Origin: an uncultured Bacteroidota bacterium
GTDB lineage: Bacteria; Bacteroidota; Bacteroidia; B-17B0; Aurantibacillaceae
NCBI GenBank assembly: GCA_903834765.1
Contig: CAILKE010000057.1
Location: 1-64,000 of the forward strand
DNA length: 64,000 nt
Direction: 5' to 3'
A model generated the notes under the pieces. The model ran no database searches and had not been told where the DNA came from. It was given only the letters and a program-made list of their open reading frames with translations. Of this stretch, positions 54,395 through 63,479 are shown piece after piece (the stretch's first letter is position 1; every line of letters begins with the position of its first letter). The position numbers and the translations under genes are program-made.

Positions 54395-56246
54395 CCAACA
54401 GTCGCTGGATGAAGTAAATGCATCCGTAAATACCAAAAATAAATTTGGTGTTCGTAAGCTCTTGGCATTTTTTGGCCCTGCTTATATGATCAGTGTTGGT
54501 TATATGGATCCCGGGAATTGGGCTACCGACATTGAAGGCGGAAGTAAATATGGTTACAGTTTAATATGGGTATTAGTGATGAGTAATTTAATTGCTCTAC
54601 TTTTACAAAGTCATTGTGTTCGTTTGGGTGTGGTACGTGGTAAAGATCTTGCTCAAGCGTCTAAAGAACACTATACTAAATTTATTAATTATTTTTTATA
54701 CATCCTCGCCGAAATTGCAATCGCAGCCTGCGATTTAGCCGAAGTAGTGGGTATGGCTATTGGTATTCATTTATTATTTCCCAGTGTGTCTTTATTAACA
54801 GGAGTTTGTATTACGGTATTAGATAGTTTTATTTTATTGTTCTTATTAAATTCAGGTATTAAAAAATTGGAAGCATTTATTATTTCTTTGGTAGTAATTA
54901 TCGGTGTTTCCTTTTTTATTCAATTATTTATCGCAAAACCTGATGTCGTAGAAATCTCCAAAGGCTTGATACCAGGATTTACCAATCAAAATGCCATATA
55001 CATTGCTATTGGTATTATTGGTGCAACAGTTATGCCCCATAATTTATATCTGCACTCTTCTTTAGTGCAAACACGTAAGTTTGATCGTACCCCAAAAGAA
55101 ATAAAAAAAGCAATCCGTTTTAATATTATTGATAGTGCGGTGGCACTTAATTTGGCATTATTCGTAAATGCCGCCATTTTAATTATTGCAGCTACCACGT
55201 TTTTTAATACAGGAGTACAAGTGACTGAAATACAAGAGGCACATAAAATGATGGCACCTATGTTAGGAAGTACATTGGCACCATTGTTATTTGCTATTGC
55301 CTTAATTGCAGCCGGACAAAGTTCTACTATTACAGGAACATTGGCCGGACAAGTGATTATGGAAGGCTATCTGAATTTACGTCTGCAACCATGGATACGT
55401 CGCATTCTAACAAGGTTGATTGCGATTGTTCCAGCATTTTTAACCATTTATTATTTAGGCGAGTCTAAAACAGGCGATTTATTAGTGATGAGTCAGGTTA
55501 TATTGAGCTTGCAGTTAGGGTTTGCGATTATTCCATTAATTCATTTTGTGAGCAACAAAAAATTGATGGGTGATTTTGTCATTCCGCTTTGGCAAAAAAT
55601 TGGTTCATGGATTGCCGTTTCTGTTATTGTATTTTTGAATTGCCAAATGTTGTTTCATAAAATAAGTGATTGGTTAAGTTCTGCTGAAAGTCCTTTAATA
55701 ATAGGATTTACCGTAATTCCTTTTATGTTGTTTTGTTTGTGTATTTTAATATACATTACCATTGAACCTTTATTTAAAAAGTCAAAAAAACGAGTAACTA
55801 CTACTTTTCATGGTGAGGTGCAGCAAATTGATTTTAAAACATTAAAGCCTTATTCAACCATTGCCATAACAGTTGATTTCAGTAGCTCTGATAATAAAGC
55901 TATTAACAAGGCTATACAATTGGGAGGAAAAGATGCCGTTTATAAATTAATACATGTGCTCGAAACCACCAATGCCGTTATGTATGGCGAAGATACTGGT
56001 GATAATGAACGAGACGAGGATACGCAACATTTATTGGCATATAAAAATCAAATGATTGACCGTGGTTACCGATGCGAAACACAATTAGGCTTTGGTAGTC
56101 CTAAAACAGTTATTCCAAAATTAGTAGCTGATGCCGATTTATTAGTAATGGGAACGCATGGCCATACCACTTTAAAAGACTTGTTATTTGGAACAACAGT
56201 AGAGCGGGTTCGCCATAACATTGCTATCCCTTTGGTTTTGGTGTAG
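54381..56246 (+). CDS. Nramp-family divalent metal transporter fused to a UspA domain
   Basis: The 621-residue protein has the Nramp core with about eleven helices: TM1 YMDPGNWATDIEGG (metal-binding DPGN) and TM6 MPHNLYLHSS, whose Met selects transition metals. The C-terminal about 150 residues are a UspA-like domain (STIAITVDFSSSDNKAI, LLVMGTHGHTTLKDLLFGT). It imports Mn or Fe with protons across the inner membrane; the UspA domain probably senses nucleotide. TTG 54366 is a poorer start than ATG 54381. It overlaps the DtxR-type gene by 14 bp. Confidence 0.93.
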   Translation: MASHNQQSLDEVNASVNTKNKFGVRKLLAFFGPAYMISVGYMDPGNWATDIEGGSKYGYSLIWVLVMSNLIALLLQSHCVRLGVVRGKDLAQASKEHYTKFINYFLYILAEIAIAACDLAEVVGMAIGIHLLFPSVSLLTGVCITVLDSFILLFLLNSGIKKLEAFIISLVVIIGVSFFIQLFIAKPDVVEISKGLIPGFTNQNAIYIAIGIIGATVMPHNLYLHSSLVQTRKFDRTPKEIKKAIRFNIIDSAVALNLALFVNAAILIIAATTFFNTGVQVTEIQEAHKMMAPMLGSTLAPLLFAIALIAAGQSSTITGTLAGQVIMEGYLNLRLQPWIRRILTRLIAIVPAFLTIYYLGESKTGDLLVMSQVILSLQLGFAIIPLIHFVSNKKLMGDFVIPLWQKIGSWIAVSVIVFLNCQMLFHKISDWLSSAESPLIIGFTVIPFMLFCLCILIYITIEPLFKKSKKRVTTTFHGEVQQIDFKTLKPYSTIAITVDFSSSDNKAINKAIQLGGKDAVYKLIHVLETTNAVMYGEDTGDNERDEDTQHLLAYKNQMIDRGYRCETQLGFGSPKTVIPKLVADADLLVMGTHGHTTLKDLLFGTTVERVRHNIAIPLVLV

Positions 56247-56290
56247 GGTTTTTTTATTGACTAATCTTATTCATTAGCGATACTTCTCTT

Positions 56291-56338
56291 TTTGGAAAAT
56301 TAAGATGTTATACGTATCTTTGTTTTAAATACACGTGT
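56291..56338 (+). promoter_or_regulatory. Toxin-antitoxin promoter with two palindromic half-operators
   Basis: TTTG (56291-56294) and TATCTTTG (56315-56322), spaced by 20 bases, form a good Bacteroidota promoter. The 8-bp palindromes ATACGTAT (56310-56317) and ACACGTGT (56331-56338) lie at and after the -7 box, with centres 21 bp apart (two helical turns). Binding by the RHH-type antitoxin is inferred. Confidence 0.6.
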
Positions 56339-56339
56339 C

Positions 56340-56582
56340 ATGAATACTAAATTAACACTGACAGTTGAAAAGTCAATTATAGAAAAAGCTAAATCTTATG
56401 CAAAGCATACGGGACGAAGTTTATCGGAGTTAATAGAAAATTACTTGGAAACTATTACGCAAGTTGAAACTCAACAGAAAATGTCGCCAAAACTTAAAAA
56501 AATAGTTGGCGCAGTAAAACTTCCTAAAAATTTTGATGAAGAAAAAGAATTGCGTTCTTACTTTGAGAAAAAACATTTATGA
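56340..56582 (+). CDS. DUF6364-like ribbon-helix-helix antitoxin
   Basis: The 80-residue protein begins MNTKLTLTVEKSIIEKAKSY, a ribbon-helix-helix start with the beta-strand KLTLTVE, then GRSLSELIENYLETI, and a C-terminal tail rich in Lys and Glu that probably wraps the toxin. It overlaps the PIN toxin gene by 4 bp (ATGA). It would neutralise the toxin and repress the operon. Confidence 0.88.
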   Translation: MNTKLTLTVEKSIIEKAKSYAKHTGRSLSELIENYLETITQVETQQKMSPKLKKIVGAVKLPKNFDEEKELRSYFEKKHL

Positions 56583-56992
56583 AGAAAATATTTGTTGATA
56601 CTAATATTATTGTAGATCTCATTGCAGATAGAAAACCATACAGTAAGTTCGCCATTGAAATATTTAAGAAAGCCGAACATAAGAAAATCGAACTCTATAC
56701 GTCTTCTCATTCTATAGCTACAACTCATTATTTACTCAAAAAATATATTGACGAAAAACAACTGCGTGACATTTTATGTAATTTATTAGATTACATAAAA
56801 GTAATAGCGGTTGATCAAGATGTTATAAAAAAAGGACTTAAATCGAAGCATAAAGATTTTGAGGATGCTATTCAAATTATTAGTGCTTATTCTGTAGAAA
56901 ATATTAATTGTATTGTGACACGTAACATTAAAGATTTTCGCGATTCAGAAATTCCTGTATTTACTCCTGACGAGTTGATTAACAAAATATAA
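56579..56992 (+). CDS. PIN-domain ribonuclease toxin (VapC-like)
   Basis: The 137-residue protein begins KKIFVDTNIIVDLI with Asp7, and has DFEDAIQII (Glu95 and Asp96) and TRNIKDFRDS (Asp119), the acidic residues of the PIN active site. It would cleave RNA when free from its antitoxin. The ATGA overlap with the antitoxin gene supports translational coupling. No other mobile gene is adjacent. Confidence 0.9.
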   Translation: MKKIFVDTNIIVDLIADRKPYSKFAIEIFKKAEHKKIELYTSSHSIATTHYLLKKYIDEKQLRDILCNLLDYIKVIAVDQDVIKKGLKSKHKDFEDAIQIISAYSVENINCIVTRNIKDFRDSEIPVFTPDELINKI

Positions 56993-57126
56993 TAATTAGG
57001 CTATCTATTCCTTTCCCAACATTCTTCTGAAATTTTCTTTATCTGAAGGAATTTCTATCAAATTTGTAATTAATAAAAAGGCTGGCTCTATCAGCAATTG
57101 TTTACTTTATGATATAAATAAATATA

Positions 57127-57972
57127 TTATCCTAATAATACACACCAAGCTTCTTTTACTTTATTAAGTTCCAATAAGGTTTTAGCGAAAGCATGCTTTT
57201 CATCTTCTGTATTTATTTTTTGAGAAATAGTATGGTTGAAATTTTTTATGTCTTCTGCATTAGGCAATTCCTCTATGTTTCCGAGTTGCCCCAAATTATT
57301 TCCTGTTAAAATAGAGCTGTGTTTGATGCGTTCAGGAATGACATCAATGCCTATACCAATTGTAGTAATTGGTTTTTCAATTTCAAATAATGCATCGCCA
57401 TGAGCCCTGCAATACCAATTCCCACCCATACGTGCAACCAAATCTATTTTTTGTTGATCAATTAATTTCTTGTCATCAAGCACTGCTTCCGAAATATGAA
57501 TTTTTACAATTTCACACATTACTAAATTGCAATTACCAATTTCTTTTACTTCAAATACTTTACATTCCAATTGCACAGGACTTTCTTTTACTCGCATTGG
57601 TTTCACTAAGTCGGATGGAATAGGCGTGAAGCCTGCTTTTATAAATTCGCTCGTTCCTTTAGGATATGGACTGCTAGCTAAACTCATTTGATGCACCATG
57701 CTATAATCCACAATATTGATAACGCACTCAGGCACTTCTTTAATATTCAAATGCGTGTCTTTAGCTTGACCTGTTCGTCCACTTAAGTTTGGTGAAAAAA
57801 TAGCAATAGGTGGTTTAGCAGAAAATACATTAAAAAAACTAAAAGGTGCAAGATTATGTTTACCTGTAGCATCCACAGTACTTGCAAAGCAAATGGGACG
57901 GGGGCCAACAGCTCCTAATAAGTATTGATGTAAAAGTGGAATAGGTGTTTCGCTTGGAATGATAGATAACAT
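57127..57972 (-). CDS. Flavin reductase-like FMN-binding protein
   Basis: The 281-residue protein resembles flavin reductase-like proteins (split-barrel FMN-binding fold): AVGPRPICFASTVDATGKHN near 20, LAPFSFFNVFSAKPPI and DTHLNIKEVPECVINIV. The length exceeds the usual about 200 residues because of a C-terminal extension. Relatives act as FMN reductases or binding proteins; there is no oxygenase neighbour. It is in the same direction as the CrtI-like gene, 43 bp upstream of it. Confidence 0.88.
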   Translation of the reverse strand: MLSIIPSETPIPLLHQYLLGAVGPRPICFASTVDATGKHNLAPFSFFNVFSAKPPIAIFSPNLSGRTGQAKDTHLNIKEVPECVINIVDYSMVHQMSLASSPYPKGTSEFIKAGFTPIPSDLVKPMRVKESPVQLECKVFEVKEIGNCNLVMCEIVKIHISEAVLDDKKLIDQQKIDLVARMGGNWYCRAHGDALFEIEKPITTIGIGIDVIPERIKHSSILTGNNLGQLGNIEELPNAEDIKNFNHTISQKINTEDEKHAFAKTLLELNKVKEAWCVLLG

Positions 57973-58015
57973 TTTGTAAGATTTTAAATTATTATATTGT
58001 AGTTTAATATTTATT

Positions 58016-59533
58016 TTAAGAAGGATTTTTTATTTTTTCAATTAAATTTGGGTTGCCTAACACATCACTGCAGGTAACAACCGAACTAACGGTTACGCCC
58101 ATAATTCCATGTAAATTGAGGTTTTGGCCTGTTAAAAATAAATTACTGATTTTAGTACGAGGTGTAATAAATGATTTTAAAGGGTCTGTATAATCTTTTA
58201 TTATACCATATAAACTACCATCTCTTGAGCCAATATAATCACGGTAAGTAATTGGAGAGGCTGTTGTGTATGATTTAATTTTAGAGCGTGTTCCTGGTAA
58301 ACGCATTTCTAAAACGTCTAATATTTTTTCTGCCTTTTCTATTTTAAATGCTTCGTAATCTTCGCCTCTGTAATTAATATTGTTAGGAATAATACTTTTT
58401 GTGTTTTCCCACTTTGCGCATTCCTCATAACGCATGTAAGCTAATGCCGTGAAATTTTCAGTAAAATCAGGATTTTTGGAGCTTGTGGTAGTAAATAAAC
58501 CTATGGTTTCCGGCCATGTTTTTTCGGTATAATTTCCACCTGTCCAAATATCAGGAGCCATACAATGGTAAATGTTGTGATTGTAATGTGGCATAGATTC
58601 TGGTTTCACAACTACATTCACCAAAAACGAGGACACTGAATTTTCTAAACTATTTATTCTATTTCTATAGGCTGTTCTAATATGAGAACCTTCAACCATA
58701 TCAAGGGTTTTACTAATGTCAATACCTGATATGAATGTATTTCCTTCAATGCGTTCTCCATTTGTCAACTCAACAGATTCAATTTCACTCCCATTAAAAT
58801 AAAATGTTTTGGCTTCGCTATAATTTAATATTTCGCCACCTAATTTTTTAATATTAGTGCTTAATATTTTTGCTATTTGCGAACTGCCATCTATGCATCT
58901 GTAAGAGCTTTGAATATATGAATCAACTACTAATGCATGAACATAAAAAGGGGTCTTGTCTTCTAAGCCAGCATAAAGCATATTACTTCCGCCAATAACT
59001 TGTTGCAATTTAGGGTCTTTGAAAATAGAATTAATAACACTTTTAGAATCTATTTGCAAATGCCAAGCAGCTGTAATGTCTTTTTTTTCCGCAGATAAAT
59101 TATACAATGGAAAGGAATCACAAACTTCTTTAATTTTTTCTATATACAATTTTAAATTCGCACGTTCGTTAGGGAAAATTTGAGCTAGTTGATCTATAAA
59201 ATTTTCATAACCTTGAGCATGAGGATACACTTGTTTATCGTCTTTAAATGAAATAAGATCATAACCATTTTGGTCTAATTTCTGAAGTTTTAATTCCTTC
59301 ATCAATCCAAAATAGTTGAAGTAGGCATTTAAGTTTTGCCCCTCGTCTAAACCGCCTAAATAATGAACACCAGTTTCAAAAATAGTTTTATCTCTGCTGT
59401 ATATTTGCAAGGATCCTCCAATTTGCCTGTTTTTTTCAAGTACACAAACACGCTTACCTTCTTTAGCTAATATGTAAGCACAACAAAGTCCACCCATGCC
59501 ACTACCTATTATAACTGTATCGTACTTTATCAT
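58016..59533 (-). CDS. NAD(P)/FAD-dependent oxidoreductase, CrtI/retinol saturase-like
   Basis: The 505-residue protein has an N-terminal FAD-binding GSGMGGLCCAYILA (11-24), the GG doublet and Glu/Lys segment (EKNRQIGGSLQIY), and a C-terminal segment (FLTGQNLNLHGIMGV) that closes the FAD site. This layout is shared by phytoene desaturases and retinol saturases. There is no carotenoid gene nearby, so the substrate is unknown. The start is ATG 59533. Confidence 0.88.
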   Translation of the reverse strand: MIKYDTVIIGSGMGGLCCAYILAKEGKRVCVLEKNRQIGGSLQIYSRDKTIFETGVHYLGGLDEGQNLNAYFNYFGLMKELKLQKLDQNGYDLISFKDDKQVYPHAQGYENFIDQLAQIFPNERANLKLYIEKIKEVCDSFPLYNLSAEKKDITAAWHLQIDSKSVINSIFKDPKLQQVIGGSNMLYAGLEDKTPFYVHALVVDSYIQSSYRCIDGSSQIAKILSTNIKKLGGEILNYSEAKTFYFNGSEIESVELTNGERIEGNTFISGIDISKTLDMVEGSHIRTAYRNRINSLENSVSSFLVNVVVKPESMPHYNHNIYHCMAPDIWTGGNYTEKTWPETIGLFTTTSSKNPDFTENFTALAYMRYEECAKWENTKSIIPNNINYRGEDYEAFKIEKAEKILDVLEMRLPGTRSKIKSYTTASPITYRDYIGSRDGSLYGIIKDYTDPLKSFITPRTKISNLFLTGQNLNLHGIMGVTVSSVVTCSDVLGNPNLIEKIKNPS

Positions 59534-59623
59534 AAGTTAATTAACATCAATGATATAAAAATTTCACATAATAAATGATAAGAATTTATCAGTTATTGTT
59601 AAATTTAAGGGTTACTAAAAATA

Positions 59624-62086
59624 ATGAAAAAACGTATACCTTATATTCTATTTCTTTTTTTGATAACTTTCGTTTCTTACGCTCAAAACTATACTATTAC
59701 AGGTAAAGTATTTGATATAGATTCGAAGGAGCCATTGCCATTTGTGCCAGTTTTGATTAAGGGAACCACTGTTGGCGGAACGAGTGATTTTGATGGAAAG
59801 TATACAATTAAAACAGATAAAACAGGTGATTCTATCGTGGCTTCCTATATGGGTTATAAAAGATCAGCACGTTCTATAAAAAATAGAGTTAATCAGGAAG
59901 TTAATGTTCCTATGACTTTAGAAGGCGTAAATTTAATAGAAGTAGTAATAAAACCGGGAGAAAACCCAGCGCACCGTATTATTAGAAATGTAATTGCTAA
60001 TAAAAATAAGAATGATAAAAGCCATTTAAATGCCTATCAATACGAAACTTATAATAAAGTTGAGTTTGATTTAAATCGTATTCCGAAAGAAATGCGAGAA
60101 CGTAAATTATTTAAACCTGTTAAATTTATTTTTGATAATGTAGATAGTGTAAATTCGGATGAAAAACCATCATTGCCTATTTTTATCATCGAATCTCTTT
60201 CTAATTTTTATTATAAAAAAGACCCAACTCTAAAAAAAGAAGTTATCAAAGCTAGTAAAATTACAGGCATGGAAAATACCAGCATTTCTGCAGTAATGGG
60301 AGACATGTATCAAAATATTAATATTTATGATAATAATGTTTTAGTATTTAATAAACAATTCACTAGTCCCATTTCTGATAATGGTTTTTTTTATTATAAA
60401 TATTATTTAGAAGATAGTTTGTTTATTGGCAATACATGGTGTTATCATATAAGGTTTAAATCTAAACGTCCGCAAGAGTTATGTTTTAGTGGTAATATGT
60501 GGATAGCAGATTCAACATGGGCTATTAAACGTTTGGAAATGAGTATACCTAAAGATGCGAATATTAATTTTATCAATGCGGCGAATATAGTACAAGAATA
60601 TAATAAAATTGATAGCGCTTGGATGTTGAGTAAAGATCGATTGATTATTGACTTCGCCCTAAATCCTAATAAAATAGGTATATACGGACGTAAAACCACC
60701 TCTTATAAAAACTTTGAAATTGATAAACCGAAAGAATCAAAGTTTTATGAGTTTGGCGATAAAATTGTAGTGGATGATTCTGCTTCTCTTAAAACAGCTG
60801 CATTTTGGGATAGCAACAGGCATGATAGTTTGTCTTCACGTGAACGAAAAATTTACCACATGATTGATACAATAAAATCATTACCAGTATACAAAACTTG
60901 GGTGGATGTCTTAACGCTTTTTGTATCAGGTTATAAAGAAGTTAATAATTTTGAAATTGGCCCCTATTATAATTTGGTAAGTTACAATCGCATCGAAGGA
61001 TTACGACTTAGGTTTGGAGGCAGAACAAGTAAAAAGTTTAGTAAATGGTATCAACTCGAAGGTTATGTTGCTTATGGAACTAAAGACGAGAGGTATAAAT
61101 ATAGTGTAGGATTTAAAACATTTATTAGTAAGAAAAAGAATCGCTCCATGGTGGGTATGAATTTTAAAAGTGATTATGAAATTTTAGGACAGAGTCAAAA
61201 TGGTTTTTCTCAAGATAATATTTTTGCTTCTTTACTAAGGGTTAGCCCATTAACTAATTTAACACGTGTAGATAATGTGACAGCTTGGTTTGAGAGAGAT
61301 TGGATAGATGGTTTATCATCTCGTATTTCCCTTGTAGGAAGAACAATTACTCCTTTATCTACTAATGGTTATCTTTATTATAAAAATGATGGAAGAATTG
61401 CCACAAAAGAAAATATTAAAAATACTGAGATTAAAATCAATATACGTTTTGCTTTTAAAGAAAAATTTATTAATGGTGATTTCAAGCGAATCAGTTTAAG
61501 AACTAAATGGCCTGTTGTTCAAGTTAACTATACAAAATCCTTACAAGATGCTTTCAGAGGCGAGTATGATTATCAAAAATTAGTATTTAAATTGAGCGAT
61601 CGTATCAGATTGGTTTCTTTATTAGGCTATACAGATTATACGGCAGAAATTGGTCAAATATTTGGTGCGGTACCTTACCCTTTAATGGAGCTGCATGGTG
61701 GTAATGAAACCTATGTTTATGATGAATTATCTTATAATATGATGAAGTATTATGAATTTGCCAGCGATAGATATGCGGCGGTAGGATTTTTCCATCACTT
61801 TGAAGGATTATTATTTAATAAAATCCCTTTGATTAAAAAATTAAAATGGCGTGAAGTTGTTACTGCCAAAGCATTATGGGGAACTGTGAATGATAGAAAT
61901 AGAGCAACGATGATTTTTCCTTCCTCCCTTAATGCACTTGGTAACGAACCTTATATTGAAATGAGTGCTGGGATTGAAAATATTTTTAAAATATTTAGAG
62001 TGGATGCTTTATGGAGAACTACTTACAAACGAGCTAGTTTCAATGATAATTTTGGAGTTAAATTTGGATTTCAGTTATCCTTTTAA
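59624..62086 (+). CDS. DUF5686 outer-membrane protein with carboxypeptidase-regulatory-like domain
   Basis: The 820-residue protein has a signal peptide (MKKRIPYILFLFLITFVSYAQ), a CarboxypepD_reg-like domain (about 22-105, ITGKVFDIDSKEPLPFVPVL), and a long DUF5686 region ending in Phe (KFGFQLSF), typical of an outer-membrane barrel. Function is unknown; a role in adhesion or envelope biogenesis is conceivable. It precedes lptB by 93 bp. Confidence 0.9.
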   Translation: MKKRIPYILFLFLITFVSYAQNYTITGKVFDIDSKEPLPFVPVLIKGTTVGGTSDFDGKYTIKTDKTGDSIVASYMGYKRSARSIKNRVNQEVNVPMTLEGVNLIEVVIKPGENPAHRIIRNVIANKNKNDKSHLNAYQYETYNKVEFDLNRIPKEMRERKLFKPVKFIFDNVDSVNSDEKPSLPIFIIESLSNFYYKKDPTLKKEVIKASKITGMENTSISAVMGDMYQNINIYDNNVLVFNKQFTSPISDNGFFYYKYYLEDSLFIGNTWCYHIRFKSKRPQELCFSGNMWIADSTWAIKRLEMSIPKDANINFINAANIVQEYNKIDSAWMLSKDRLIIDFALNPNKIGIYGRKTTSYKNFEIDKPKESKFYEFGDKIVVDDSASLKTAAFWDSNRHDSLSSRERKIYHMIDTIKSLPVYKTWVDVLTLFVSGYKEVNNFEIGPYYNLVSYNRIEGLRLRFGGRTSKKFSKWYQLEGYVAYGTKDERYKYSVGFKTFISKKKNRSMVGMNFKSDYEILGQSQNGFSQDNIFASLLRVSPLTNLTRVDNVTAWFERDWIDGLSSRISLVGRTITPLSTNGYLYYKNDGRIATKENIKNTEIKINIRFAFKEKFINGDFKRISLRTKWPVVQVNYTKSLQDAFRGEYDYQKLVFKLSDRIRLVSLLGYTDYTAEIGQIFGAVPYPLMELHGGNETYVYDELSYNMMKYYEFASDRYAAVGFFHHFEGLLFNKIPLIKKLKWREVVTAKALWGTVNDRNRATMIFPSSLNALGNEPYIEMSAGIENIFKIFRVDALWRTTYKRASFNDNFGVKFGFQLSF

Positions 62087-62179
62087 GTTATTTTAACCTC
62101 ATAGGTATATATGCTTATCTTTTATTTATTTTTTTAGTATAACTTCATGCCCCATATAGATTAGATAATTTTGTAATAA

Positions 62180-62905
62180 ATGATACTACGTTCGGAAAAT
62201 TTAGTAAAGAAATATAAAAATAGAATTGTTGCCAACAACGTAAGTGTTCAAGTGCAACAAGGCGAAATTGTTGGACTATTAGGACCTAATGGAGCCGGTA
62301 AAACGACCTCCTTTTATATGATAGTGGGAATGGTGAAACCTAACTCGGGCAAAATATTTTTAGATGATAGAGATATTACAAATGAGCCCATGTATCGCCG
62401 TGCGCAACTAGGCGTTGGCTATTTGCCGCAAGAAGCTTCAGTATTTCGTAAGCTCAGTATTGAAGATAATTTACGAGCTGTTCTCGAAATGACTAATAAA
62501 ACCAAAGCAGAACAAGCTTATAAGGTTGAAAGTTTATTAGATGAATTTGCTTTACATCATGTGCGTAAAAATTTAGGAGACCAATTATCAGGTGGTGAAC
62601 GCCGCAGAACCGAAATTGCTAGAGCCTTAGCAACAGACCCAAAATTTATTTTATTAGATGAACCTTTCGCGGGTGTTGATCCTATTGCAGTTGAAGATAT
62701 TCAAAGCGTTGTACGAAAATTGAAAGATAAAAATATAGGTATTTTAATTACCGATCATAATGTACACGAAACATTAAATATTACAGATAGAACCTATTTA
62801 TTGTATGCAGGAGAAGTTATTAAATCAGGCTCTGCACAGGAGTTAGCAGATGATGAAATGGTGAAGCGTGTTTATTTAGGACAAAATTTCAAGCTAAGAG
62901 ATTAG
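62180..62905 (+). CDS. lptB: Lipopolysaccharide export ABC transporter ATP-binding protein
   Basis: The 241-residue ATPase drives LPS extraction with LptFG. It has Walker [11 protein letters not shown] (about 35-44), Q-loop, signature [10 protein letters not shown], Walker [13 protein letters not shown] and H-loop TDHNVHE. GGERRR and the VYLGQNF end are typical of LptB. ATG is the start. The LptFG genes are not in the window. Confidence 0.95.
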   Translation: MILRSENLVKKYKNRIVANNVSVQVQQGEIVGLLGPNGAGKTTSFYMIVGMVKPNSGKIFLDDRDITNEPMYRRAQLGVGYLPQEASVFRKLSIEDNLRAVLEMTNKTKAEQAYKVESLLDEFALHHVRKNLGDQLSGGERRRTEIARALATDPKFILLDEPFAGVDPIAVEDIQSVVRKLKDKNIGILITDHNVHETLNITDRTYLLYAGEVIKSGSAQELADDEMVKRVYLGQNFKLRD

Positions 62906-62916
62906 TCTTCAAAAAA

Positions 62917-63387
62917 TTATCTGTTTAACCACCATAAACTTGCATTTAATAGCGTAGCGAAGCTAACCCACATTATATAAGGAATTTGAAGATATGCCGC
63001 TGTTTTATGTATCTTATGAAAGTTAATAATCATCATTAAAATATAGATCCACATCGTGATAATTTCAATGAACGCTAGACCTAAATATTGAAATTTAAAG
63101 AAAATAAAACTCCACCAAAAATTTAAAAACAACTGTACAGCAAAAACAGTAATTGCATTTTTTCTATGCTCATTCTTAGGTGTTTGTAAAATTAAATACA
63201 ATGATACGCCCATTAATATATAAAGTGTTGTCCAAACTGGTCCAAATAAATAATTTGGTGGATTGAAAAACGGTTTGTTTAACGTCACATACCATGTGTT
63301 AATGCTTGTTGCTGTGGCGAATCCGCTAATGCCACCAACCATTAATGGCAATAGGATACATAAGGCTAATTTAAGGTAACGATTCAT
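62917..63387 (-). CDS. TspO/MBR family protein
   Basis: The 156-residue membrane protein has five helices and TspO hallmarks: LNKPFFNPPNYLFGPVWTTL near 35-55 and NFWWSFIFFKFQ near 110, with tryptophans lining the site. TspO proteins bind porphyrins and are linked to stress responses. It is convergent with lptB (11-bp gap). ATG 63387 is the start. Confidence 0.92.
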   Translation of the reverse strand: MNRYLKLALCILLPLMVGGISGFATATSINTWYVTLNKPFFNPPNYLFGPVWTTLYILMGVSLYLILQTPKNEHRKNAITVFAVQLFLNFWWSFIFFKFQYLGLAFIEIITMWIYILMMIINFHKIHKTAAYLQIPYIMWVSFATLLNASLWWLNR

Positions 63388-63403
63388 CGTGTTTTATTTT
63401 AAA

Positions 63404-63452
63404 ATTTTATGTTTTCATAAAATAGCCTGATTAAATACAATTAATCAGGCTA
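63404..63452 (-). terminator. Tandem stem-loops after the M13 peptidase gene
   Basis: TAGCCTGATTAA (63423-63434) pairs exactly with TTAATCAGGCTA (63441-63452) around ATACAA, 27 bp after the M13 stop. A second stem, ATTTTATG (63404-63411) with CATAAAAT (63416-63423), adjoins it. The minus strand after the first stem reads TTTTATG, a short U-tract. It fits a terminator and may also affect the tspO promoter region. Confidence 0.65.
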
Positions 63453-63479
63453 ATAATTATGATTAATAAACAACCAATT

